Assembly (NCBI RefSeq): GCF_002266465.3
Contig: NZ_CP029427.2
Span: 1,986,501-2,050,500, forward strand
Source of the DNA: Bradyrhizobium symbiodeficiens
Lineage (GTDB): Bacteria; Pseudomonadota; Alphaproteobacteria; Rhizobiales; Xanthobacteraceae
DNA length: 64,000 nucleotides
Direction of reading: 5' to 3'
The translations under genes were made by a program, and so were the position numbers. Below are positions 53,823-63,394 of the stretch, piece after piece (position 1 is the first letter of the stretch; each line of letters starts with the position of its first letter). The notes beneath the pieces were generated by a model. The model made no database searches. It worked only from the letters and a program-made list of their open reading frames with translations, and was not told the DNA's origin.

Positions 53823-54589
53823 GCGATGGCCCGATCCTGCCAGACCAGCAACCGGGCCGTGATCTTGCGCAGGATCAAATCCATGATCAGCGCGATCAAG
53901 CCGATGCAGATGATGCCGACATAGATGACGTCGAGCAGGAAATAGGTCGACGCGTTCTGGATCATGGCGCCGAGTCCGCGTTGCGCCGCGATCAGCTCGG
54001 AGGCGACCAACGTCGCCCAGGCCACCCCCAATGCCACGCGCAACGCCGTGAGGATGTGCGGGACGGTGAGAGGAATAATGACCCTGCGAAAGATCTCGGC
54101 CTGGTTGGCGCCGAGCGTCTGCGCAACGCGGATGTAGAGCGGCGTGATCTGCGACACGCCCTCATACATCACGATCACGCCGGAGAAGAACGAGGCGTAG
54201 AACAGGATGACGAGCTTTGCGATCTCGTCGACGCCGAAATAGACGATCACCAGCGGGATCAGTGCGATCGGCGGCAACGCGCGAAAGAAGTTGATCATGG
54301 GGTCGGCGAAGATACGTGCGGGACGATACCACCCCAGCAGGAATCCGACAGGCACGGCCACGAGGATTCCCAGCGCGACGCCGAGGAAGACGCGCCGGGT
54401 CGAGACGAAGACGTCGACCAGCAGCCCTTCCTTGGTGAGAAGCTCAAAGAATTTCGCAGCGACTTGGTGCGGTGCGGGTATCAGAGAAACGTTGACGAAG
54501 CCGCTCCAGCGCACGGCGTACCAGATCACGATCGCACCGATCCACGGTATCAATCCGAGACCAAGACGTCTCAGGCCAGCTCCGTTCAT
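53819..54589 (-). CDS. ABC transporter permease, SsuC/TauC type
   Basis: The 256-residue protein has about six transmembrane helices and the EAA-type loop of this family (VRVAQTLGANQAEIFRRVII, followed by PLTVPHILTALRVALGVAW). It is the first gene of the minus-strand importer operon and is divergent from the mandelate-racemase-like gene across about 105 bases, which must hold both promoters. Confidence 0.92.
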   Translation of the reverse strand: MNGAGLRRLGLGLIPWIGAIVIWYAVRWSGFVNVSLIPAPHQVAAKFFELLTKEGLLVDVFVSTRRVFLGVALGILVAVPVGFLLGWYRPARIFADPMINFFRALPPIALIPLVIVYFGVDEIAKLVILFYASFFSGVIVMYEGVSQITPLYIRVAQTLGANQAEIFRRVIIPLTVPHILTALRVALGVAWATLVASELIAAQRGLGAMIQNASTYFLLDVIYVGIICIGLIALIMDLILRKITARLLVWQDRAIA

Positions 54590-54694
54590 GCGTCGTGTCC
54601 ACCCACATCGCGGTTGATATTTTCCGCAGTCATATTATGAATAGGACGACCATACAAGTCTCACTTTTGGTCTAGGTGCTGCAGGCTTTCAAAC

Positions 54695-55822
54695 ATGACA
54701 TTGCCGCCTTTCACCATCCGAAGCGTTCAGGCCTTCGGTTATCGCTACCCGCTGGCGACACCGGTCATCACCTCCTTCGGGCGCATGATGGATCGACCCG
54801 CTGTCTTCGTCCGCGTTGAAGACACTGACGGGAATATCGGCTGGGGCGAAGTGTGGTGCAATTTTCCCGCGCCAGGGGCAGAACATCGCGTTCGGCTGGT
54901 GAACGAAGTGCTTGCGCCGGCTCTGCTGGGATTCCAGCCCGCTGAGCCGTCGGCTGCGTTCGATCGTCTGACGCGGGGAACCTCCGTGCTTGCGCTTCAA
55001 TCCGGAGAGGCCGGGCCGTTTGCGCAGGCGATCGCCGGGATCGATCTTGCCGTCTGGGATCTGTTTGCGCGCCGGCAGAATGTCGCGCTGTGGAGGCTGC
55101 TCGGCGGGGCGACGCGCACGATCAAGGTTTACGCCAGCGGCATCAATCCGGTCGGGTCCGAACGGATGGCCGAAGCGGCCTTGGGCCGTGGCTACCGTGC
55201 GCTGAAGCTGAAGATCGGCTTCGATCCGGCAGGTGACCACGCCAATCTCGCTGCGCTGCGCCGTCTTGTCGGAGGGGGCGTGCTGGCTGCCGACGTCAAC
55301 CAGGGCTGGACGATCGCGCAGGCGCTTGAACTCGCACCGCGGCTCGAACGCTTCGATCTCGCGTGGCTCGAGGAGCCGATTCGCGCGGATTGCCCGCGGC
55401 AGGAATGGCAAATATTGCATGAGGCCGTCGGCTTTGCGCTTGCGGCCGGCGAGAACATCGCGAGCTTCGCTGGCTTCGCCGAGGTGTTGGGTGAGCCGGT
55501 TCTCGGTGTCGTCCAGCCCGACATCGCCAAGTGGGGCGGGCTCTCGGCTTGCGCAGGCGTCGCGCGCGACATCCTGACGTCGGGAAAAATCTTCTGCCCG
55601 CACTATCTTGGCGCCGGCATCGGCCTTCTGGCGTCCGCGCATCTGCTCGCCGGCGTCGGCGGCGACGGACTTCTCGAAGTCGATTGCAACGAAAACCCGC
55701 TGCGCGATCGCCTCTCGGGTCCCGTGCTGGATGTCCGTGACGGCACGATCACGCTTGGTGACGAGGTAGGCCTGGGCATCACGCCTGACCTCGCCTCCAT
55801 CGCACAATATCGGACCATGTGA
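54695..55822 (+). CDS. Enolase-superfamily enzyme, mandelate racemase/muconate-lactonizing type
   Basis: The 375-residue protein has the capping domain followed by the barrel residues of the MR group: KxK in ALKLKIG (about 170), metal ligands in ADVNQGW, WLEEPI and AAGENIASF, then QPDIAKWGGLS and a C-terminal His in PHYLGAGIGLLAS. Such enzymes abstract a proton alpha to a carboxylate, giving sugar-acid dehydration or racemisation. The substrate is not evident. The oxidoreductase that follows starts on its stop codon (TGATG). Confidence 0.9.
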   Translation: MTLPPFTIRSVQAFGYRYPLATPVITSFGRMMDRPAVFVRVEDTDGNIGWGEVWCNFPAPGAEHRVRLVNEVLAPALLGFQPAEPSAAFDRLTRGTSVLALQSGEAGPFAQAIAGIDLAVWDLFARRQNVALWRLLGGATRTIKVYASGINPVGSERMAEAALGRGYRALKLKIGFDPAGDHANLAALRRLVGGGVLAADVNQGWTIAQALELAPRLERFDLAWLEEPIRADCPRQEWQILHEAVGFALAAGENIASFAGFAEVLGEPVLGVVQPDIAKWGGLSACAGVARDILTSGKIFCPHYLGAGIGLLASAHLLAGVGGDGLLEVDCNENPLRDRLSGPVLDVRDGTITLGDEVGLGITPDLASIAQYRTM

Positions 55823-57417
55823 TGTCAGCACGCGGTTATGACTACATCATCGTCGGCGCCGGCTCAGCCGGCTGCGTCGTTGCGAACCGGTTGTCGGCCG
55901 ATCCCTTGTGCCGCGTTCTGTTGCTGGAGGCCGGCGGAGCGGACCGGAATTTCTGGCTGAAACTTCCGGTCGGTTACTACCGGACCATCTATGACGAGCG
56001 ATTCTCGCGCCTGTTCAGGACCGAGCCCTCGGAAGGGAGCGGCGGTCGTGCCATCGTCTGGCCGCGCGGCCGAGTGCTCGGCGGCTCCTCGTCGATCAAC
56101 GGGCTGATCTTCATCCGAGGTCAGCACGAGGATTTTGACGATTGGGAACGCCTCGGCGCCGATGGTTGGAACTATCGCGACCTGCTGCCTTATTTCCGGC
56201 GCTACGAACGCTATCGGGGCGGCGAGAGCCAGTTCCATGGTGGATTGGGCGAGTTCGAGGTCTCTGATCTCCGCAACGAAAATCCGGCATCAAAAGCCTG
56301 GGTCGAGGCGGGCGTGCAGTTCGGCCTGCCGCGCAATCCCGACTTCAACGGCGCAACCACGCTGGGCGTCGGCACATATCAGCTCGGCATCGGGCGGCAC
56401 TGGCGGACCAGCTCGGCCTCTGCCTTTCTGCGCCCCGTCGCCAGCCGTCCCAACCTCACCATCATCACCCGTGCGCAGGTCAGCAAGGTCATCTTCAGCG
56501 GTCGCGTCGCGACCGGCGTCGAGTGGATCAGCAAAGGACAAGTCAACAGCGCGACGGCCGATCGTGAGATCATCCTGTCAGGCGGCGCGCTGCAGTCGCC
56601 GCAGATCCTGCAGCTTTCCGGCGTCGGCCCCGCTGACCTGCTGCGCAAGCTCGGCATTCCCGTGGTCGCTGACTCTCCCGACGTCGGCGCCAATCTGCAA
56701 GATCATTATCAGGCCCGGCTGATCGTCCGCCTGAGGGATCGGATTTCGCTCAATGATCAGGTCCGCAACCCCGTCGAGCTTGCGAAGATGGGCTTACAGT
56801 GGATGCTGGCTGGCCGCGGTCCGTTGACGGTCGGCGCGGGGCAGGTGGGCGGCGCAGCCTGCACGGAATACGCCGTCGGCGGACGGCCGGACGTGCAGTT
56901 CAACGTGATGCCGCTCTCGGTCGACAAGCCTGGCGAGCCCCTGCATAGCTATTCCGGCTTCACCGCTTCAGTCTGGCAGTGTCACGGAAAGTCACGCGGA
57001 CAGCTTGCGGTCAGCTCCACCGATCCGTTCGAGCAGCCGCGGATCGTACCGAACTATTTGGCGGAAGAGGTCGATCGCAAGACCATTGTCGCAGGCCTGA
57101 AAATTCTGCGCGAGATCTATCAGCAAAAGGCGTTTCGTCCGCTCTGGGACGTCGAGATGGTGCCGGGCGAGGCCGCGAGCGATGATGCCGGCCTTTGGGA
57201 TTTCGCGCGCACCACGGGTGGCACGGTATTTCATTGTGTCGGGACCTGCCGTATGGGCCGGGATGAGCAGGCGGTGCTCGATTCGCAGCTGCGGGTGCGC
57301 GGCGTCGAGCGGCTGCGCGTGATTGATGCCTCGGTGATGCCGCAGATCACCTCGGCCAACACGAATGCGACCAGCCTGATGATCGGCGAGCGCGGTGCCG
57401 CGCTGGTCATGGCGTGA
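55822..57417 (+). CDS. GMC-family FAD oxidoreductase (choline dehydrogenase-like)
   Basis: The ATG at 55822 overlaps the previous TGA. The 531-residue protein opens with the FAD-binding DYIIVGAGSAGCVVANRLS and the GMC signatures WPRGRVLGGSSSINGLIFIR and SGGALQSPQILQLSGVGP. It ends with HCVGTCRMG and NTNATSLMIGERGA, which supply the catalytic His and the dinucleotide-contact region. It oxidises an alcohol to an aldehyde or acid. Coupling with the MR-type enzyme points to a short catabolic route for a hydroxylated acid taken up by the divergent ABC system (inference). Confidence 0.93.
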   Translation: MSARGYDYIIVGAGSAGCVVANRLSADPLCRVLLLEAGGADRNFWLKLPVGYYRTIYDERFSRLFRTEPSEGSGGRAIVWPRGRVLGGSSSINGLIFIRGQHEDFDDWERLGADGWNYRDLLPYFRRYERYRGGESQFHGGLGEFEVSDLRNENPASKAWVEAGVQFGLPRNPDFNGATTLGVGTYQLGIGRHWRTSSASAFLRPVASRPNLTIITRAQVSKVIFSGRVATGVEWISKGQVNSATADREIILSGGALQSPQILQLSGVGPADLLRKLGIPVVADSPDVGANLQDHYQARLIVRLRDRISLNDQVRNPVELAKMGLQWMLAGRGPLTVGAGQVGGAACTEYAVGGRPDVQFNVMPLSVDKPGEPLHSYSGFTASVWQCHGKSRGQLAVSSTDPFEQPRIVPNYLAEEVDRKTIVAGLKILREIYQQKAFRPLWDVEMVPGEAASDDAGLWDFARTTGGTVFHCVGTCRMGRDEQAVLDSQLRVRGVERLRVIDASVMPQITSANTNATSLMIGERGAALVMA

Positions 57418-57445
57418 TCGCATGGGCTGAGTTCTGGAGGGCGAG

Positions 57446-58168
57446 ATGGAATTGAATTCCGATAGTCACGTCCCCAAATACGCCCAGATCGCCGATATCT
57501 TCCGGCAGCGGATCGCGCGTGGCCTCTGGACCCAGGGTTTTCGTCTGCCGGCCAACGAGGAGCTGGCGGCCGAGTTCGGCGTATCGCGGGTCACGATCAG
57601 GCAGGCGGTGGAGCTGCTTGCCCGCGACGGGGTGATCCAGGCGCAGCAGGGGCGTGGCACCTTCGTCACGGGGACCGTGCGGCAGGATCGCTGGCTCAAG
57701 GTCGAGACGACGCTGTCTGATCTTGCCGACATGTACCGTGACACCTCGCCGGAGATCATCAACATTTCGGAGAGCCGCAGCGATGCGCCGCTGCTGGCCG
57801 AGGACGGCAAAGCGGCCGAAAAATACGTCTTCATGCGTCGGCTGCATTCACGGGAGAAGCAGCCTTACTGCGTCATCTCCATCTATCTCGACGAGAAGAT
57901 CTTCCGCAGGTCTCCAAAGCGTTTTCGCAACGAGACCGTAATCCCGATCCTGATTGACCTCAGGGATCCCGCGATCGCCAGTGCGCGCCAAACGCTCACG
58001 ATCGGTACCGCGGATATCGAGGCGGCGCGTCTGTTGCGCGTGCCCCTGAACTCGCCGGTCGCCGAAGTCCGCCGCATTTTCACGACGCAGGACCGCACCG
58101 TGATCTATCTCGGCGAAGTCACCTATCGCGGCGACTTCGTGCGGATCGATATGGATTTGCGGCCCTAG
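57446..58168 (+). CDS. GntR-family regulator, HutC type (UTRA domain)
   Basis: The 240-residue protein has a GntR winged helix at about 10-75 (YAQIADIFRQRIARGLW, ELAAEFGVSRVTIRQAVELL, GVIQAQQGRGTFVT) and a C-terminal UTRA ligand-binding domain. It lies 28 bases after the GMC gene and probably controls this operon and the divergent importer. Its ligand may be the pathway substrate (inference). Confidence 0.92.
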   Translation: MELNSDSHVPKYAQIADIFRQRIARGLWTQGFRLPANEELAAEFGVSRVTIRQAVELLARDGVIQAQQGRGTFVTGTVRQDRWLKVETTLSDLADMYRDTSPEIINISESRSDAPLLAEDGKAAEKYVFMRRLHSREKQPYCVISIYLDEKIFRRSPKRFRNETVIPILIDLRDPAIASARQTLTIGTADIEAARLLRVPLNSPVAEVRRIFTTQDRTVIYLGEVTYRGDFVRIDMDLRP

Positions 58169-58173
58169 CACTC

Positions 58174-59965
58174 TCAGCGCGAAAACAGTTCCTGGTTTCG
58201 ACGCTCGAGCTCCTCCCCGTAGGTGCGCAGGACGTGGGCTTCGCTCAGGGTGCCGATGGTCGCGCGATGGTCGGCGCGGTCGACAACTGCGAGCACATCG
58301 GCTTCGCTGCGTTCAAACGCCTTCAGAATCTCGCGAACCGGGGTGGTCGGAAGCAGGCATTCGTCCTGCTGCTGCGCGAGGGATCCGAGCGGTTCGTCGT
58401 CCAGATTGGCCACTGAATGCAGCGTCGCGGCGGGAACGATTCCCGCATAGATGCCGTTCGGATCGCGCAGCACGATTTGGCGCACCAGCGCCGGCGAGAA
58501 CAGCCTTTGCGCTTCGCCGATCGGCATCGTCGTCAGCGCGTTCTCGAAATCGGCGCGCATCAGGGACGCCGCGCTCATCTGCCGGACCCAGCCGACGTCC
58601 TGCGGGCCGCGGATTACCTCGCCGCGCAGGTGAAAGCGCCACGTCGCGAAGCTGTAGCCGAACAGTTCGCGCACGATCAGCGCACAGACCGACGATGCGA
58701 CCACCGCTCCGACGGTGACGGAGAAATCGCCGGTGATCTCGAGCGCAAGACAGACCATGCTGAACGGTGCGCCGAGGACGCCGGTCCCAAGCGCGGCAAG
58801 CGCGGCAATGGCGGCCGTGCCGGGCTGAAGCGCCAGGGTGGGAAGAGCGCCCGTCAGCACGATGCTGTAGAGCTGTCCGATCAACGCGCCGAGCAGGAGC
58901 GAGGCAAAAAAACAGCCCGCCGCGAAAGCCTGACCCGAGCGAGATGGCCGAGGCCAGGATCTTGAACACGATGGTGGTCGTGAGCAGGAGCCAGGTCGGG
59001 TTGCTGACCAGCAGGATCTGCATCGCGCCGTGGCCGGCGCCGAGCACGGTCGGCGTCAGCAGGGCTAGGCCGCCGAGGAGAAAGCCGCCGAGGATCGGCC
59101 GCAACATGCCCTTGAACACCGTGATGCGCTGAAAGCAGCGCTCGGAGAATGCGACGGCGAGCATGACGAGGATGCTGACGAAGGCGCAGATGATGCCGAT
59201 CAACACCGTTTGTCCGATCATCTCGACGGACACAGGTGAGGGAAAGCCAGGCACCATCAAAAAGGATTGATGGGTCAATTGACGGGCGACGAGCCAGGCG
59301 GTGACGGCGCTGGCGATCACCGGCACAAGACCGGCGGACGTGTAGGCGCCGAGTACGACTTCGAAGGCATAGAAGGCGCCGGCCAGCGGTGCCGAAAACG
59401 CGGCGCTGATCGCCCCGGCAGCGCCGCAAGCCACCAGAAGCCGCATGTCGGCGCGGCGCGCGGCCAGGCGCTGGCCGACATGAGAGCCGAACATCGAACA
59501 GATCTGGGTATAGCCGGCCTCCAGCCCGACCGATCCCCCGAACCCGTTGGACAGCAATGTCTGGATCGAGATCAGCAGGCTGCCGCGAAAGGACACCCGG
59601 CCGCCATAGAGCGCATTGGCTTCGATCGCGTCGGCGAGCTGCTGGCCTTTGACGCGGCCTGCGAAGTACATCCCGATCAGCGCAAGCACCAGGCCGCCGA
59701 GCATCGGGACGAGCAGCGTGCGCTGCCAGGAGATCACACCGGTGGCGCTGAGATGCGCGTCGAAGGGAATGTCGAACAACAATGCGTGAAAGGCCTGGCT
59801 GAGGCTCGAGATCGCCGCCACGAGCAGCCCGCTGAGCAGTCCGATCACGATCGCGACCAGCACGAGGCCGGTCTCGCGATGACGCACGAAATTGCGCAGG
59901 AACAGCGGCAGCAGCCGGATGCCGGGAGCCGCGGCCGGCTTCGCTGAATGGGGTGCCGGCTCCAT
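58174..59965 (-). CDS. ClC-family chloride channel/transporter with CBS domains, frameshifted
   Basis: Two frames together make one protein of about 597 residues. The ClC selectivity regions are seen (GFGGSVGLEAGYTQ, CGAAGAISAAFSAPLAGA, SLGSGFRGGLFF) with about ten membrane helices, then a CBS pair in the last 130 residues (MPIGEAQRLFS, TTPVREILKAFE). An extra T in the seven-T run (plus-strand A run 58906-58912) breaks the frame: with six it reads LFFASLLLGALIGQLY. Its ATG is one base after the FGE stop, so it belongs to the sulfatase operon. Anion transport alongside sulfate release is plausible. Confidence 0.85.
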
Positions 59966-59966
59966 C

Positions 59967-60938
59967 CTATGCGGGATCCCGCAGCGGCTCGGTGCGCACG
60001 ACGCGGAAGCCGATATTGCTCGACGCAGAGTCGGGCGTATTGGAGCTTCGCGCCGCGACCCGATAGCGGTTGCAATAGGATTCGTGACAGAGGAAGGATC
60101 CGCCGCGCATCGATCGGTTGGGAGCCGGCTCGCGATTCAAGGGATCTCGTTCTGTCGTGAGGCGGTGATAGCTCGGGGAGAAATAGTCCGCGCACCATTC
60201 CCAGACATTCCCGGCGACATTGTGGAGGCCGTAGCCGTTCGGCGCGAAGGCGTGAACGGGCGCGGTGCCGAGATAGCCGTCGTCCCTGGTGTTGCAGTCG
60301 GGAAAGGTGCCCTGCCAAATGTTGCAGCGATGGTCACCGTCGGGCTGCAGCTCGTTGCCCCAGGGATAAGTCGCCTGGTCCAATCCTCCGCGGGCGGCCA
60401 TCTCCCATTCCGCTTCGCTCGGCAGCCGCGTGCCGGACCATTCGCAGTAGGCCTGTGTGTCGTTCCATGAGATGTGGACGACGGGATGATCGAGCCGGTC
60501 GAGGATGCTGCTCGATGGCCCCTCCGGCTGGGCCCAATAGGCGTGCAGCACGGGAAGCCACCATGGTGTTTCCGCGGCGCGGGTCGTGCGCACGTCGCGC
60601 TTCTCTTCCGGCAGCAAGCCTTCGAAGACGAAGCTCCAGCCGAAACGCTCGGCTTCCGTGGTGTAGCCGGTGGCGCGCACGAAATCGCCGAACTGCAGAT
60701 TGCTCACGGCGTGACAGGCGATGGCGAAGGGCGACAGGGTAACCGGCCGGACAGGGCCTTCGCCGTCTTCGACAAATCCCCGGTCTGCCGTGCCCATCAG
60801 AAACGTACCGCCAATCATCGGACTCCAGCGACGCGGGATTGGTGTCGCACTGGGGACGATCGCCGCTCGCACATCGGCGGACGTCACCGGCTCTCTGCCG
60901 GCGCCATTGGTGCAGCAGTGCGATCGATCCCCGGTCAT
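59967..60938 (-). CDS. Formylglycine-generating enzyme (sulfatase-modifying factor)
   Basis: The 323-residue protein shows the FGE-sulfatase fold: GGTFLMGTADRGF, PVVHISWNDTQAYCEWSG, LPSEAEWEMAARGG, NVAGNVWEWCADY and RGGSFLCHESYCNRYRVAAR. C284 and C289 are the pair that oxidises the sulfatase cysteine. It converts the Cys of CxPxR in the neighbouring sulfatase to formylglycine. Its ATG lies three bases after the sulfatase stop. Confidence 0.94.
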   Translation of the reverse strand: MTGDRSHCCTNGAGREPVTSADVRAAIVPSATPIPRRWSPMIGGTFLMGTADRGFVEDGEGPVRPVTLSPFAIACHAVSNLQFGDFVRATGYTTEAERFGWSFVFEGLLPEEKRDVRTTRAAETPWWLPVLHAYWAQPEGPSSSILDRLDHPVVHISWNDTQAYCEWSGTRLPSEAEWEMAARGGLDQATYPWGNELQPDGDHRCNIWQGTFPDCNTRDDGYLGTAPVHAFAPNGYGLHNVAGNVWEWCADYFSPSYHRLTTERDPLNREPAPNRSMRGGSFLCHESYCNRYRVAARSSNTPDSASSNIGFRVVRTEPLRDPA

Positions 60939-60941
60939 GTC

Positions 60942-62585
60942 CTATTTCTGCTTCTCTTCCTCCCAGAAGGCCGTCCCGCCTTCCGCCTTCATCAGTTCGA
61001 GAATCTTCTCGCGCGGGATGACGCCGCAACGATCGGCCCATTGCTGATATTGCGCGGTCATCTCGCGGACGCGGTCCGGATGCTCAGCGGCAAGATCGTT
61101 CATCTCGGTGCGGTCCGTTTCCATGTCGTAGAGCTCCCAGGGGCCGGGATACTTCCGCACCAGTTTCCACTTGCCGACGCGCACGGCCGCATTGCCCTCG
61201 TGCTCCCAGAACAGCGGACCACGGTTGCCATAGGCGGAGGCGAATGACGGCACGAGGCTCTCGCCCTCGCACGGCAGGATGGTGTTGCCGTTGTACTCCT
61301 TGGGATAGGTCGCGCCGGAGACGTCGAGGATGGTCGCCATGACGTCGGGGAGCTGGCTCGGATTGTGCCTCAGGCCGCCCTTCTCGGAGATGCCGCGCGG
61401 CCAGTGCACGATGAACGGCGTCGCGATGCCGCCTTCGTGGATCCAGTGCTTGTAGAGACGGAACGGTGCGTTGGACAGGTTGGCCCAGGCCGTGCCGTAG
61501 CTTTGATAAGTATCTTCAGCTCCAGGCATCAGCGTCGGGTCATTGCCGAAGCGCACGGGCCTGCCGTCACGTGTCGTTGCCTTGGCGATCATGAGCTGGT
61601 CGACCAGCTCCTTTGCCGTGACGCCTTCCGGAATATCCTCGGCGCAGGCGCCGTTGTCGGACAGGAAGATGATCAGCGTATTGTCCATCTGGCCGGTTTC
61701 TTCCAGCGCCTTCAGGATCCGGCCGATGCCCTGGTCCATGCGATCGATCTGGGCCGCGTAGACCTCCATGCAGCGCAGCGTCCATTCGCGCTGCTCCGCA
61801 TCGGTCCACGGCGGCTGGGTCGGATCGCGATCGGTCAGACGCCAATTCGGATGGATGATGCCGTCGTCGACCAACCTCTTGAGGCGTTCCTCGCGCAACT
61901 TGTCCCAGCCCGCATCGAAGCGGCCCTTGTACTTGGCGATATCCTCGTCATGAGCGTGAAGCGGCCAGTGCGGCGCCGTGTAGGCGACATATTGGAAGAA
62001 CGGCGCGTTGGGCTTTGCTGTCTTGTGCTGGCGGATGAAGGCTGCTGCCTGATTGCTGATCGCATCGGTGTAGAAGAACGACGGATCTTTCTCGGCTTCG
62101 TGCTCGATGTTGTCGTTGCCGCGGGTCAGCGTGTTCGGATGATAGAAGCTGCCGGCGCCGATGATGGTGCCGTAGAAGTGGTCGAAGCCGCGCTGCATCG
62201 GCCATGCATCGGTCGGCTCCGTCAGGCTGCTGGCAATGTGCCATTTGCCGCTGAGATAGGACGTGTAATTCTTGCTCTTCAGCGCTTCGGCGATCGTCAC
62301 GCAGCTCTTGTTGAGATTGCCGGCATAGCCCTCGGGGCCGTTGCTGTAGGTGAGGATGCCGATGCCGGTCTGGTGCGGATGCAGGCCGGTCAGCAGCGAG
62401 GCGCGTGAGGGGCTGCAGCGCGCGGTGTTGTAGAATTGAGAGTATCGCAGTCCGTTCGCCGCAAGACGATCGAGATTCGGTGTCTGGATCTCACCGCCGT
62501 AACAGCCGATGTCCGAGAAGCCCATGTCGTCGTTGAGGATGAGCAGGATGTTGGGGCTGTCGGGTGTCTTTGTGCCATTCGGCAT
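60942..62585 (-). CDS. Cys-type arylsulfatase
   Basis: The 547-residue protein has the sulfatase active site C57-S-P-S-R61, metal ligands at DD19-20 (LILNDDMGFSDIGCYGG) and later LSDNGACAED. The Cys is matured to formylglycine by the next gene's product. No signal peptide is seen, so it is probably cytoplasmic and acts on an imported sulfate ester. The gene order ABC ATPase, GntR, sulfatase, FGE and ClC supports a dedicated uptake and hydrolysis route. Confidence 0.93.
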   Translation of the reverse strand: MPNGTKTPDSPNILLILNDDMGFSDIGCYGGEIQTPNLDRLAANGLRYSQFYNTARCSPSRASLLTGLHPHQTGIGILTYSNGPEGYAGNLNKSCVTIAEALKSKNYTSYLSGKWHIASSLTEPTDAWPMQRGFDHFYGTIIGAGSFYHPNTLTRGNDNIEHEAEKDPSFFYTDAISNQAAAFIRQHKTAKPNAPFFQYVAYTAPHWPLHAHDEDIAKYKGRFDAGWDKLREERLKRLVDDGIIHPNWRLTDRDPTQPPWTDAEQREWTLRCMEVYAAQIDRMDQGIGRILKALEETGQMDNTLIIFLSDNGACAEDIPEGVTAKELVDQLMIAKATTRDGRPVRFGNDPTLMPGAEDTYQSYGTAWANLSNAPFRLYKHWIHEGGIATPFIVHWPRGISEKGGLRHNPSQLPDVMATILDVSGATYPKEYNGNTILPCEGESLVPSFASAYGNRGPLFWEHEGNAAVRVGKWKLVRKYPGPWELYDMETDRTEMNDLAAEHPDRVREMTAQYQQWADRCGVIPREKILELMKAEGGTAFWEEEKQK

Positions 62586-62616
62586 GTTGGTGTCCTCGTG
62601 ATTGAAGTGCGGCGTG

Positions 62617-63390
62617 TCAGTGGTGGCGCGTCAGGCTGATGCTGAGGCGGAAATATTTCGGCAGATAGACGGCTCGCAGAAGCTCCAGCGCGCGTCCGTC
62701 CTTGCCGAAGGTGACACGTTCGATGGCGAGCAGGGGCGAGCCGACCTTCACGCCGAGCAGTTTGGCGCTGTCGGCATCGGCGAGATCGGCGCTGATCGTC
62801 TGCTGCGCGTCCTTGATGGTGAGGCCAAGCTCGTCCTCGAAGACGCGATACATCAGGATGGAGACCAGGTCGCGCTTCTCGAGCTCGAGACCGATATCCG
62901 GCGGATAGAAGGCGTGCTCGATTGCGATCGGCGTTTGATCCGCGAGCCGGAGGCGCCGAAGCTGCCAGACGGCGCGCTCGCGAAGCTGCTCGCGCACGGC
63001 GGCGTCGTGGCGATTGGTCATGCCCTGTTGCAGGATTTTGGCACCGGCCTCGTAACCGGCATCCCGGATGGTTTCCGAAAAGCCCATGAGGTGGCCGACC
63101 CAGTTTTCAGGCTGGTTCGAGCGCAGGAAGGTGCCGCGGCCGCGCGAGCGGTCGAACATGCCTTCGGTCACCAGGGGCGCGATGGCGTTGCGGATGGTGA
63201 TGCGGCTGACGCCAAAATGCCGGCCTAGCTCGGCTTCGGTCATCAGGCGGCCAGTCGTATCGATCAGTTTGCCGTCACGCACCTGGTTGCGGATGGATTC
63301 GCGGATCTGGATATGCAGGGGCGTCGATCCCTCCGCGACGACATCGCTTCCGAGCGGCGTCGGCTTCTTCTTGCGTGTTTGAATAGCCAT
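62617..63390 (-). CDS. GntR-family regulator, HutC type (UTRA domain)
   Basis: The 257-residue protein has a GntR winged helix at about 25-95 (IQIRESIRNQVRDGKLID, ELGRHFGVSRITIRNAIAPL, DRSRGRGTFL) and a C-terminal UTRA domain (LGVKVGSPLLAIERVTFG). It follows the ABC ATPase by four bases and precedes the sulfatase by 31, so it likely controls the sulfatase operon from within it. Confidence 0.92.
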   Translation of the reverse strand: MAIQTRKKKPTPLGSDVVAEGSTPLHIQIRESIRNQVRDGKLIDTTGRLMTEAELGRHFGVSRITIRNAIAPLVTEGMFDRSRGRGTFLRSNQPENWVGHLMGFSETIRDAGYEAGAKILQQGMTNRHDAAVREQLRERAVWQLRRLRLADQTPIAIEHAFYPPDIGLELEKRDLVSILMYRVFEDELGLTIKDAQQTISADLADADSAKLLGVKVGSPLLAIERVTFGKDGRALELLRAVYLPKYFRLSISLTRHH

Positions 63391-63394
63391 GGTG

